A stretch of DNA of 64,000 bases from positions 2,221,001 through 2,285,000 of the forward strand of contig NZ_CP054918.1 of assembly GCF_013364195.1 (NCBI RefSeq), given 5' to 3'. Source of the DNA: Streptomyces sp. NA04227. GTDB taxonomy: Bacteria; Actinomycetota; Actinomycetes; Streptomycetales; Streptomycetaceae. Below, in pieces: positions 1 through 8,583 of this stretch. How positions within the stretch are numbered: position 1 is the stretch's first letter; each line of letters starts with the position of its first letter. The position numbers and the translations under genes were made by a program. The notes beneath the pieces were generated by a model, which saw only the letters and a program-made list of their open reading frames with translations, searched no databases and was not told where the DNA came from.

Positions 1-923
1 GAGCCGAGTCCCGAGTCGAGGGTGTCGACCGCGGCACGGGCCGTCGGCAGCAGGTGGCGGTCCTCCGGCCACAGGCACACCTTGCTACGACCGCTCGCGG
101 CGCAGAGCGGCTGGGCGGGCTGGGGCTTGCGCACCGCCCAGTACGAGTCGGGCGTCGGGGTCCGGAAGGCCACCAGCGTGCTGCCCGCGACCAGCGCGAC
201 CAGCGCGAGCGCTCCGGCGGCGAGGGGCCGTGGGGCCAGGGCGGCGCGGCGCCACAGTCCCGGCAGGGCGGTGAGCAGGAGGGCGAGTGCCAGGCACCAG
301 ACGACGGCGATCAGCATGCGGGACCGGTTCGGCTCGAACTCCGAGCTCCAGAACTCGTCTATCGCCGGGAACAGTTTGTCCAGAGCGGTGTTCGGGACGA
401 ACGCCACGCAGACGAAGAAGCCGTACCAGAGGATCCCCGCGAAGGGTGCGACCGCGCGTGAGGGGAACGCCGAGCCGATGGCGACCCCGAGGGCGATCTG
501 CACGCCCATCATCGCGGCGCCGAGCAGCAGCGGTGTCCAGGACGGTTCGCTGACGTCACTGACCGAGGCGGTCCGCGAGAAGGCGAGGGCGATGAGCACG
601 GCGTAGGCGATCAGTGCCCACAGCCAGACCGCGAACCACTGCAACAGCGCCTGCGCCCAAGCACTTTGGGCTGCGGTGTCGGCCCAGACCCGGGTGCGGT
701 GGCGGAAGGCACGGCCCGCTCCCCAGGCCGCCGCCGCGCTCATCGTCGAGCCCATCACGATCACCGAGTAGAGCTGGACCTGGAGACTGGTCTGGGTCCA
801 CCAGCCGATCCAGTCGCTCTGCTCCGGGTCCTCGGCGGTGAAGTAGTAGATACCGATCGCGCACATCAGGGCGGCGGCCCATTTCGCCTCGCCGCGCCGC
901 ATCTCGGTGAGCAGCAGGCGCAT
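1..923 (-). CDS. ABC-2 type transporter permease, C-terminus beyond window edge
   Basis: Membrane subunit of an ABC-2 type exporter. The frame starts at an ATG at 923 whose A is shared with the TGA stop of the ATPase gene (TGATG), so the two are translationally coupled. About 307 codons stay open to the window edge. About seven hydrophobic stretches are visible (roughly residues 14-28, 49-70, 85-110, 130-150, 153-170, 203-225, 235-255), followed by an exported-looking stretch with a Cys pair around VCLWPEDRH. The substrate is unknown. The ATPase and permease fit a drug, lipid or peptide exporter or an integral membrane regulator; nothing here separates these. The opposite-strand open frames in this stretch are shadows. 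Confidence 0.8.
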   Translation of the reverse strand, partial: MRLLLTEMRRGEAKWAAALMCAIGIYYFTAEDPEQSDWIGWWTQTSLQVQLYSVIVMGSTMSAAAAWGAGRAFRHRTRVWADTAAQSAWAQALLQWFAVWLWALIAYAVLIALAFSRTASVSDVSEPSWTPLLLGAAMMGVQIALGVAIGSAFPSRAVAPFAGILWYGFFVCVAFVPNTALDKLFPAIDEFWSSEFEPNRSRMLIAVVWCLALALLLTALPGLWRRAALAPRPLAAGALALVALVAGSTLVAFRTPTPDSYWAVRKPQPAQPLCAASGRSKVCLWPEDRHLLPTARAAVDTLDSGLG

Positions 924-1774
924 CAGCGCACCGTCCCGGGTCCGGCGAGATGCAGGTATCCGGCTTCCACGGCGCCGCCGTCGACTTCCGTGACTGCCTC
1001 TTCTCCACCCGCCTCTTCTCCGCCCGCCCCTTCCGTACTCGCCTCGGCCTCGGCCTTGCTGCGGGGCAGGGCGCACAGTTCGGCGACCGTGCCCGTGAAG
1101 CGGACCGTCCCGTCGAGCAGTACGGCCACCCGGTCGCACACCCCCGCGACGTCCTCGGCCAGATGTGTGCTCATCACGACCGCACAGCGTTCGCTCAACT
1201 CCCGTATCAGGGACCGGAATCCGACCCGCTGGGCGGGATCCAGTCCTACCGTCGGTTCGTCGAGGAGCACCAGCGAGGGCTCGTTGACCATGGCCTGGGC
1301 GATACCGGCCCGGCGCAGCATGCCACCGGACAGGGCGCCCATCCGGCGGTCGGCGTACTTCTCCATCTCCACCAGGCGCAGTGCCGCCAGGGCACGTTCA
1401 CGGCGCTTGGCGGCGGGCACCTTGCGCAGCCAGGCGGCGTACTCGGTGAACTCCAGGACGGTGAAACGGGGGTAGAAACCGAAGCTCTGCGGCAGCACCC
1501 CGATCCGCTGTCGCAGCCGCCGCACCCCCGCACGGCCCGAGGCCGCTTCGCCGAGCAGCGTGACCGCGCCCGACCTGGGTCTGGTCGCGGTACTCAACAG
1601 GGACAACAGGGTGCTTTTTCCGGCCCCGTTGGGCCCCAGCAGGCCGGTGACCCCGGCGGGGAAGTCGAGTGAGACGTCGTCGAGGGCGCGCGTGGACCCG
1701 TAGGTGACCGACACGCCCGCCACCGCCGCGACCGGCTGGTCGTCGGTCTCGGCAGCGCTGTGGGGGGAGGACAC
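923..1774 (-). CDS. ABC transporter ATP-binding protein
   Basis: ATPase of an ABC-2 exporter, 283 aa, cytoplasmic. Walker A (GPNGAGKST), signature (LSGGM), Walker B (LVLLDEPTVGLDP) and the switch His (STH) are all present in order, so it should be active. The C-terminal ~50 residues after the ABC domain are Glu/Ala/Gly-rich and vary in the family. The start is a GTG at 1774 with GGGA just upstream, 11 nt after the stop of a 28-codon ORF. Its stop overlaps the permease start. It belongs to the CcmA/DrrA-like group by motif; the substrate cannot be read from sequence. Confidence 0.9.
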   Translation of the reverse strand: MSSPHSAAETDDQPVAAVAGVSVTYGSTRALDDVSLDFPAGVTGLLGPNGAGKSTLLSLLSTATRPRSGAVTLLGEAASGRAGVRRLRQRIGVLPQSFGFYPRFTVLEFTEYAAWLRKVPAAKRRERALAALRLVEMEKYADRRMGALSGGMLRRAGIAQAMVNEPSLVLLDEPTVGLDPAQRVGFRSLIRELSERCAVVMSTHLAEDVAGVCDRVAVLLDGTVRFTGTVAELCALPRSKAEAEASTEGAGGEEAGGEEAVTEVDGGAVEAGYLHLAGPGTVR

Positions 1775-1785
1775 GTGATTCCCGA

Positions 1786-1872
1786 TCAGCTCTGCGCGTC
1801 CGCGGCCGCGCCCTCATCCGCGCCCGCGTCCACGGCCGCCGACTTGGGCTTCCTTACCGAGATGTTGCCCAT
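1786..1872 (-). CDS. 28-aa leading peptide ORF in front of the ABC exporter
   Basis: Short ORF with an ATG at 1872 and a strong ribosome binding site (AGGGGGA, 4 nt before ATG). It encodes MGNISVRKPKSAAV followed by an Ala/Asp/Glu tail that ends in DAQS. It stops 11 nt before the ATPase GTG, so it looks like the first cistron of the exporter operon. There is no signal peptide, Cys or membrane segment. The N-terminus is basic and the C-terminus acidic. It could be a leader peptide, a small regulator or a peptide substrate of the exporter. I do not recognise a family. Confidence 0.55.
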   Translation of the reverse strand: MGNISVRKPKSAAVDAGADEGAAADAQS

Positions 1873-2076
1873 CAATCCCCCTGAAAGCAGGACTACTTGG
1901 TCGTTGATCAAGCTATCCGAGGGGGTGGGGATCCGCTGACGCAGGGGTCAGTTGTAGGCGTGGTCACTCGGAGGCGCGGGCGACTCCAACTCCCCATCCG
2001 TACAAGAGACATAGGGACACCGAGACACAGGGGAACAGGCCCCAGGGCCCCAGGGCCCCAGGAGCACCGGAAAACA

Positions 2077-2114
2077 CCGAGACGCCCGGCGCAGGGGGCA
2101 GCCGGGCGTCTCGG
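2077..2114 (-). terminator. Rho-independent type terminator after the aminopeptidase gene
   Basis: Perfect 14-bp inverted repeat (arms 2077-2090 and 2101-2114, CCGAGACGCCCGGC) with a 10-nt loop. On the minus strand it is followed by TGTTTT. It lies 50 nt after the stop of the aminopeptidase gene. The rest of 1873-2163 holds the likely promoter region of the ABC operon plus short CAGGGCCC repeats, and no gene. Confidence 0.8.
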
Positions 2115-2163
2115 TCGGGTTGTACGAGTCCCCACCCCCGCACAACCCGGTTCAGCGGATCCG

Positions 2164-3750
2164 TCAGCAGGTGGCGCCCGCGCGGATCTTCTTGCGGTGC
2201 AGGAAGTAGTCGTCGACGATCTTGCTCACGCAGGAGCCGCCGCGGCCGTAGGCCGTGTGGCCGAGGCCCTCGTAGGTCAGGAGCATGCCCTTGGGCAGCT
2301 GCTTCGCCAGGCTCCGGGCCTCGTGGTACGGGGTGGCCGGGTCGCCGGTGGTGCCGATGACCAGGGCCGGGGCCATGCCGGGGGTCTTGGCGCGGTGCGG
2401 CTTGGTGGTGCCCTTGGGCCAGTTGCGGCAGCTCATCTCGTCGACGATGGACTGGGTGCCGAAGACGCCGGCCTTGCGGTGGGCGCCGCCGAGCGCCTTC
2501 CAGTACGCCCCCGGGTCCTTCGGGTGCGGTATGTCCAGGCAGTTGATGGCGAGCAGGGCGTCGCCGCTGTTGTCCTCCGCCTTGGCAGCGGCCCGCGCCG
2601 CCGTCCGTTCCATCGTCCGTGCCGCCGTCCGTGCCGTCTCCGTCTCGGGTTCCTCACCGTCGGAGAGCTTCTGGAGCTTGGTGCCGTCGCCCTGGTCGTA
2701 GGCCTCCCACAGGGCGTCGGACAGGCCCTCCCACTGGTCCTCGGGCGAGTACATGGCGTCGGTGATCACACCGTGCAGGGTCTGGATGTCGACGGTGGTC
2801 TCGGAGCCCTGGACCGGCAGCGGCTCGGCCTCGACGTCGCGGTAGAGGGTGTCGACGACGTCGCGTATCTCCTCCGGCGTGGTGCCGGGGCAGCGGTCGC
2901 CCGCGAGGTCGGGGCAGAACTGTGCGTAGTCGTCGATGGACTTGGCGAAGGCGGTGCCCTGACTCAGCGCGCGCTGCTGCCAGTTGAGGCTCGGGTCGAC
3001 GGCGCCGTCCAGGACCATGGTGCGCACCCGGTGCGGGAACAGTTCGCCGTAGGTGGTGCCGAGGCTCGTACCGTAGGACCAGCCGAGGAAGTTGATCTTC
3101 TTGTCGCCGAGTACGGAGCGCAGGACGTCGACGTCGCGCGCGGCGTCCGGGGTGCCGACGTGGCGCAGTACCTCGCCGGTGCCCTTGCGGCAGTTCTTCG
3201 CCTCCGCGTCGGCGCCCGCGAGCGCGGTCCGCCGCTCCTGCGCGTCGTCCGGGTAGAGGGTGGGGGCACTCGCCTCGCCGCCGCCCGAACCCCCTTCCTT
3301 CCAGGGGCACTTGATGGCGGGCTTGCTGCCGCCGACGCCGCGCGGGTCGAAGGAGACCACATCGAAGCGGGCACGCACCTTCTTGCCGAAGGTGGTGATG
3401 GTGCCGCCCTTGAGGTCCTCGACTCCGGAGGCGCCGGGGCCGCCGGGGTTGTAGACGATGGCGCCGATGCGCTTCTTCCTGTTCTCGGCCGGGTGCTTCA
3501 CCAGCGGCAGCGTGAAGGTCCTGCCCTTGGGCTTCTTGTAGTCCATGGGGACCTTCAGCGAGGCGCACTGCAAGCCGTCGCCGCAGTTCTTCCAGCGCGG
3601 CTTCTGGTTGTAGAACTTCTGCAGCTTCGCGGAATGCGCGGGGTCGTTGTCGGCCCCGGCCGAGGCGACCTGGCAGGCGGTGAGCAGCAACGAGCCGGAG
3701 GCGGCGAGGGCCACGAGCGTGGCGGTACGCCGTCGAACGCCGAAGATCAT
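2164..3750 (-). CDS. Secreted lipoprotein tripeptidyl aminopeptidase (S33 alpha/beta hydrolase)
   Basis: Extracellular, probably lipid-anchored peptidase of the Streptomyces Slp/Tap family, expected to remove tripeptides from N-termini. The chosen ATG at 3750 gives a lipoprotein signal ending in LLTAC (Cys26) and has GGAG 8 nt upstream; the longer frame to 3786 adds 12 residues before the signal. The nucleophile motif GWSYG puts Ser225 in the active site. A TTGDPATP segment (acid) and GHTAYGRGGSC (His) near the C-terminus complete the triad, and the C-terminal half matches the TAP-like domain. Length 528 aa is normal for the family. It stands alone and ends at the 2077-2114 hairpin. Confidence 0.9.
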   Translation of the reverse strand: MIFGVRRRTATLVALAASGSLLLTACQVASAGADNDPAHSAKLQKFYNQKPRWKNCGDGLQCASLKVPMDYKKPKGRTFTLPLVKHPAENRKKRIGAIVYNPGGPGASGVEDLKGGTITTFGKKVRARFDVVSFDPRGVGGSKPAIKCPWKEGGSGGGEASAPTLYPDDAQERRTALAGADAEAKNCRKGTGEVLRHVGTPDAARDVDVLRSVLGDKKINFLGWSYGTSLGTTYGELFPHRVRTMVLDGAVDPSLNWQQRALSQGTAFAKSIDDYAQFCPDLAGDRCPGTTPEEIRDVVDTLYRDVEAEPLPVQGSETTVDIQTLHGVITDAMYSPEDQWEGLSDALWEAYDQGDGTKLQKLSDGEEPETETARTAARTMERTAARAAAKAEDNSGDALLAINCLDIPHPKDPGAYWKALGGAHRKAGVFGTQSIVDEMSCRNWPKGTTKPHRAKTPGMAPALVIGTTGDPATPYHEARSLAKQLPKGMLLTYEGLGHTAYGRGGSCVSKIVDDYFLHRKKIRAGATC

Positions 3751-3980
3751 GTGAGGGACTCCGTCGAAGGTGTGAGGGATGCCCACACCCTGGCGGGAGG
3801 AACCTGAGGAAATGCTGAGTGGCCGGGGGCCGCCGCGGACGGCCTGCGGCCGGATGTCCGGGTTTTGGACCTATGGGCCGGTCCGGGTGCGACATGAATC
3901 ACAGGGCGGCGGGAGCGGGGGAATCATCCCGTCCGCGCTCGCGGTCGCGAAGGAGCACGGCCCGCCGTCGCTTCCGTCGC

Positions 3981-4655
<675 letters not shown>

Positions 4656-4714
4656 GGTGACCAGCCTAGACCGGCCGAGGGCAGCCCCGGACACCACGGG
4701 CGTACGGGACCCCC

Positions 4715-5353
4715 TCAGGGCCGTACGACCATGAGCTCCCGGATCCGCGCCCAGCGCTCCTCATCGCCGATCGCGCCGCCCGCCAGGTCGTAGAAGCTGC
4801 GCTCGCACATGTCGGTCAGCTCCTCCTTGGTGCACAGGGGGTTCGCTATCCAGCCGAGGACGACCTCCTCCATGTACGCGAGCCAGCCCGCCACGGTGAG
4901 CCGCAGCGGGCCGGTGACCTCCACACCCACCTGCTCGATGCCGTCGAGGATCCAGTCGGCGATGGTGCCGCGCACCGAGGAGTGCAGGGTCTTCACGTCC
5001 GAACCGCGGCCGAGGCTGACCACGGCCCGGTAGATCGTCGGGAAGCGGGTGACGTAGTCGATGAAGGTCACCACACCGGCGTTGAGCTGCTCGGCGAGGC
5101 TGAGGGCGGGGTCGGGGCGGACGTGGCTGAGCAGTTCCTCGGCGGCCATGGTGAGGACCGCGTGCCGGAACTTTCGCTGCGATCCGAAGTAGTGGAAGAG
5201 CAGTCCTGGGGAGACTCCCGCCTCGGCGGCGACCGCGTCGACGGAGACCTCGTCGATGGGTTTGTGCTCCAGGATGCGCCTGGCCGCGGCCAGGATCTGG
5301 GCCTGGCGGTCGGTCGGCAGCATGCGCGAGCGGGAAGCGGAAGTTCTGGGCAT
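4715..5353 (-). CDS. TetR/AcrR-family transcriptional regulator
   Basis: 212-aa one-component repressor. The N-terminal TetR helix-turn-helix (about residues 16-62) contains VAAEAGVSPGLLFHYFGSQR; the rest is a helical ligand-binding domain. GGGAG precedes the ATG. It is transcribed away from the four-gene oxidation operon starting at 5525, and the shared 170-bp region carries inverted repeats over a good promoter, so the operon is its likely target. The operon content suggests a lipid or hydrophobic ligand, which is inference. Confidence 0.88.
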   Translation of the reverse strand: MPRTSASRSRMLPTDRQAQILAAARRILEHKPIDEVSVDAVAAEAGVSPGLLFHYFGSQRKFRHAVLTMAAEELLSHVRPDPALSLAEQLNAGVVTFIDYVTRFPTIYRAVVSLGRGSDVKTLHSSVRGTIADWILDGIEQVGVEVTGPLRLTVAGWLAYMEEVVLGWIANPLCTKEELTDMCERSFYDLAGGAIGDEERWARIRELMVVRP

Positions 5354-5364
5354 GGCTCCCAGTG

Positions 5365-5410
5365 TATTGACAGCGACTCAATAACTCCTACTGTTGAGTA
5401 AACATCAATA
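5365..5410. promoter_or_regulatory. Divergent promoter with TetR operator-like inverted repeats
   Basis: TATTGA-N7-TCAATA (5365-5383) and CTCAA-N12-TTGAG (5377-5398) are inverted repeats, with a further TCAATA at 5405. They overlap a plus-strand promoter-like pair, TTGACA (5367-5372) and TACTGT (5389-5394) with a 16-nt spacer, which would drive the operon at 5525. Binding by the adjacent TetR is inferred from position. Confidence 0.6.
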
Positions 5411-5524
5411 AGCCTGAGCCGCCTCACCCCGGATGGCTCCCCGGCCGAGGCCCGCCCCCCAGCCTTCGTGCCCGCCTCGCCTCCCCCCAAGCCTTCGCCT
5501 CAGTCTTCGCCCGAAGGAGCCGCC

Positions 5525-6415
5525 ATGAGCAAGACCGTTGCCACCGATGAGCACGAGGATCTGGTCCTCACCCCGCGTGACGTGCGCTTCGACTGGAGCA
5601 GTGTCCCCGTGCACTGGATCCCGAACGAGCCCACGGCCACCCATGTGATCAATGTGCTGCACATGCTGCTGCCGGAGGGCGAGCGCTGGTTCGTGCGCGT
5701 CTTCCAGCAGGCCGTGCCGCTGATCACCGACGACGAGCTGCGCGAGCGGGTGCTCGGCTTCACCGGCCAGGAGGCCATGCACGCCAGCGCCCACCAGGAG
5801 GTGCTCGACGACCTGTTCACGGCCAAGGGCGTGGACATCGGCCCGTACCTCACGCAGATCGAGTACCTCTTCAACCACCTGCTCGGCGACCGGCCGGGGC
5901 TGAGCCCGACCCGCGAGCGCGAGTTCCTCATCGAGCGGGTCGCGATCATCGCGGGCATCGAGCACTTCACCGCCTTCCTCGGCGACTGGATCCTCAACGC
6001 CAAGGCCCTCGACCGGCGCGGCGCCGACGCGATGATGCTGGACCTGCTGCGCTGGCACGGCGCCGAGGAGGTCGAGCACCGCAGCGTCGCCTACGACCTG
6101 CTCAGGCACCTCGACCCGGGCTACGTCCGGCGCGCCCGCACCATGATCATCTCCATCACCGCGCTGCTCCAGCTCTGGGTGCGCGGCACCCGCCACCTGC
6201 TCGCCGTCGACCCCGAGCTCGGGGGTTCGGTGGAGCCCTCGGTCAAGCTCGCCCTGTCGGCCGCCCGGCGCGGTCTGCTGCCCAACCCGGTCAAGCTCGG
6301 CATCTCGGCGCTGCGCTACTTCAGCCGCGGCTACCACCCGAGCCAGGAGGGCTCGACCCGGCAGGCCATCGCCTACCTGGGTGCTTCCCCCGCGGCCCGC
6401 GCCGCCGCACACTGA
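5525..6415 (+). CDS. PF10118-type metal-dependent (ferritin-like) protein
   Basis: 296-aa protein of the family annotated as 'metal-dependent hydrolase' (PF10118). The ATG at 5525 has GAAGGAG 6 nt upstream; the longer upstream frame lacks coding character. Carboxylate and His residues sit in helical contexts: GQEAMHASAH, AGIEHFTAFLGD and AEEVEHRSVA, each an ExxH or EH pattern of the kind that binds two irons in ferritin-like oxygenases. It is first in an operon with a phthalate-dioxygenase-type reductase 37 nt downstream, so an iron oxygenase role is as plausible as hydrolysis. This interpretation is inference; the fold call is from family knowledge. Confidence 0.75.
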   Translation: MSKTVATDEHEDLVLTPRDVRFDWSSVPVHWIPNEPTATHVINVLHMLLPEGERWFVRVFQQAVPLITDDELRERVLGFTGQEAMHASAHQEVLDDLFTAKGVDIGPYLTQIEYLFNHLLGDRPGLSPTREREFLIERVAIIAGIEHFTAFLGDWILNAKALDRRGADAMMLDLLRWHGAEEVEHRSVAYDLLRHLDPGYVRRARTMIISITALLQLWVRGTRHLLAVDPELGGSVEPSVKLALSAARRGLLPNPVKLGISALRYFSRGYHPSQEGSTRQAIAYLGASPAARAAAH

Positions 6416-6452
6416 CGCCCGCCGAGCCGCGAACCCGAGGAAGAGCAGCGCC

Positions 6453-7565
6453 ATGAGCCGCCAGCACGAAAGCATCGCCCCGCTGGACAGACTGACTCCA
6501 CCACCGGACCTGTACGGCCGCCCCCGTCCGGACCGCTACCTCGCGGGCCTGGACTGGATCGCGTCCAAGTACGTGCCGCTGGTCACCAGGAAGGACCGGT
6601 ACGGCTCGCGGCCCCTCGAGCCCGGCAATCCGCAGGAACTCGTCGTCGCCACACGGGAGTTCGTCGCCGACGACGTGGTCTCGCTGCGGCTGACGGCGCC
6701 GGGCGGCGGGCTGCTGCCGCGCTGGCAGCCCGGTGCGCACCTGGACCTGCACCTGGCCTCGGGACTCAAGCGCCAGTACTCGCTGTGCGGTGACCCGGCC
6801 GACCGGTACGCGTACCGGATCGCGGTACGGCTCCTCGCGAACGGCGGGGGCGGCTCGGCGGAGGTGCACAAGGAGCTGACCGTGGGCGCCCGGGTGGAGA
6901 TCCGCGGGCCGCGCAACGCCTTCCCGTTCGCGGCCGACAAGAAGGTCCTGCTGATCGCGGGCGGCATCGGGCTCACCCCGATCCTGCCGATGGCGCGGGA
7001 GGCGGCCTGGCGGGGCATCGACTGGCAGCTGATCCACACCGGCCGTACCCGGGACTCGCTGCCCTTCGCCGAGGAAGTGGCCCGGCTCGGGCGGCGTCAC
7101 CCCGGCAAGGTGACCGTACTCACCGACGACGAGCACGGCATGCCCAGCGCCGCCGAACTGCTCGCCCGCGCGCCCGAGGGCGCGGCCGTGTACTGCTGCG
7201 GCCCCACCCCGATGCTCGACGCGCTCCAGGCCGCCTTCCCGGCGAGCGGCGGCAAGGCGCTGCACTTCGAGCGCTTCAGCGCCGCGCCGATCGTCGACGG
7301 CAAGCCCTTCACACTGAAGCTGCGCAGCGGACGCGAACTGCCGGTGCCCGCCGACAAGAGCGCCCTCGAAGTGCTGCGCGACGACAACCCCGGCACCCCC
7401 TACTCCTGCCAGCAGGGCTTCTGCGGCGTGTGCAAGCTGCGGGTGCTCTCCGGCACCGTGGACCACCGCGACCGCAAACTCACCGATCGAGAGCGCGCGA
7501 ACGGTGAGATGCTCGTCTGCGTCTCCCGCGCCGACGAGGGCGAATGCCTCGAACTGGACGTCTGA
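6453..7565 (+). CDS. Phthalate-dioxygenase-type ferredoxin reductase (FNR plus 2Fe-2S)
   Basis: 370-aa soluble electron-transfer protein. Domains in order: FAD/FMN-binding barrel (RQYSLCGDP), NAD(P)-binding domain (IAGGIGLTPILPM, YCCGPTPMLDAL) and a C-terminal plant-type 2Fe-2S domain with the spacing Cys-x4-Cys-x2-Cys (CQQGFCGVC) and a distal Cys (EMLVC). The start ATG at 6453 has GAGGAAG upstream. It should pass electrons from NAD(P)H to an oxygenase. The only candidate partner in the operon is the preceding PF10118 protein, with no Rieske oxygenase or P450 nearby. Confidence 0.9.
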   Translation: MSRQHESIAPLDRLTPPPDLYGRPRPDRYLAGLDWIASKYVPLVTRKDRYGSRPLEPGNPQELVVATREFVADDVVSLRLTAPGGGLLPRWQPGAHLDLHLASGLKRQYSLCGDPADRYAYRIAVRLLANGGGGSAEVHKELTVGARVEIRGPRNAFPFAADKKVLLIAGGIGLTPILPMAREAAWRGIDWQLIHTGRTRDSLPFAEEVARLGRRHPGKVTVLTDDEHGMPSAAELLARAPEGAAVYCCGPTPMLDALQAAFPASGGKALHFERFSAAPIVDGKPFTLKLRSGRELPVPADKSALEVLRDDNPGTPYSCQQGFCGVCKLRVLSGTVDHRDRKLTDRERANGEMLVCVSRADEGECLELDV

Positions 7566-7644
7566 GCCCAGCCGTCACCCCTCCCAGCCGTTACCGCCCC
7601 CGGCACCGCCGAGGCGACGTACGACGAAGGCGAGATACCAGACC

Positions 7645-8514
7645 ATGAGCACCGCAACCCCCGTGAAGCCGACCGCCCCGCTGCCCGCGTTTCCCTTCGA
7701 CGAGGCCGACCTGGACCGCTTCCGCGAGCTCCAGCAGCTCTCCTACCGCTGCGCCGAGAAGGTCGCGGCCTGGCTGGAGCCGGGCGTCACCGAGCGCCAG
7801 GCCGCGGCCCGGCTGCGCAAGGAACTCGTCGCCGAGGGCGTCCAGGACTTCTTCCACGTCCCCTTCGCCTGGTTCGGCGACCGCACCGCCTTCCGCCACT
7901 TCCGCACCCCGCTCCAGTTCTTCGCCACCGGGCGGCGCCTTGAAGAGGGCATGTCCTACGTGCTCGACTGCGCGCCCGTCGTCGACGGCTACACCGCCGA
8001 CATCGGCTACGCGGGCGTGATCGGCGAGAACCCGCTGTGGGAGCGCATCGCCCAGGACCTGCTGGTCTACCGCGAGCTGATCGTGGAGCTGGTACGCCAG
8101 CGCAAGACCCTCGACGAGGTCTACGCCGCCGTCGACGCGCAGATCGCCAAGCACGGCTACGACAACCGGCACAAGGTCTACCCGGGCCGGGTCATCGGCC
8201 ACCAGGTGACCCGGATGCAGAACGTCCGCGGCCGCGAGGGCCTGACCCTGTTCGGCTTCGGCGTACGCACCCTGCAGACCCTCGGCCGCGAGCTGATCAG
8301 CGAGCGCGTCCAGGGCCGTTCCCCGCTGTGGGCCGACGGCCGCGCCTCCCGGCACGCGCCGACCCCCGGCCTGTGGGCGGTCGAGCCGCACGTCGGATTC
8401 CGCGACGTGGGCCTGAAGTTCGAGGAACTGCTCGTGGTCACCGAGGACGATGCGTACTGGCTCGACGACGACCTGCCGCACGTGCACCGGGGCCGCGCCC
8501 TGGCCGCCAAGTAG
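7645..8514 (+). CDS. M24-family 'pita-bread' metallopeptidase-like protein
   Basis: 289-aa homologue of aminopeptidase P/methionine aminopeptidase-fold enzymes. The five expected metal ligands can be followed: two Asp in VLDCAPVVDGYTADIGY, His in VIGHQV, Glu in AVEPHV and Glu in KFEELLVV, so a metal site is likely kept. The chosen ATG gives the N-terminus MSTATPVKP. It is co-directional with, and 79 nt after, the reductase gene. Members of this fold also act on non-peptide substrates (creatinase), so with its oxygenase-like neighbours the substrate may not be a peptide. Confidence 0.8.
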   Translation: MSTATPVKPTAPLPAFPFDEADLDRFRELQQLSYRCAEKVAAWLEPGVTERQAAARLRKELVAEGVQDFFHVPFAWFGDRTAFRHFRTPLQFFATGRRLEEGMSYVLDCAPVVDGYTADIGYAGVIGENPLWERIAQDLLVYRELIVELVRQRKTLDEVYAAVDAQIAKHGYDNRHKVYPGRVIGHQVTRMQNVRGREGLTLFGFGVRTLQTLGRELISERVQGRSPLWADGRASRHAPTPGLWAVEPHVGFRDVGLKFEELLVVTEDDAYWLDDDLPHVHRGRALAAK

Positions 8515-8583
8515 GGCCGCGCGAACCGCCGTACACGTGCCGATCACCACCCCGCCCGAGGGACCGAGGACGACGAGGACTCC

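Noticed and set aside
1897..3807. 636-codon plus-strand open frame
   Set aside because: Antisense to the aminopeptidase, which has a lipobox and triad motifs. The plus translation is low-complexity Val/Gly/Arg.
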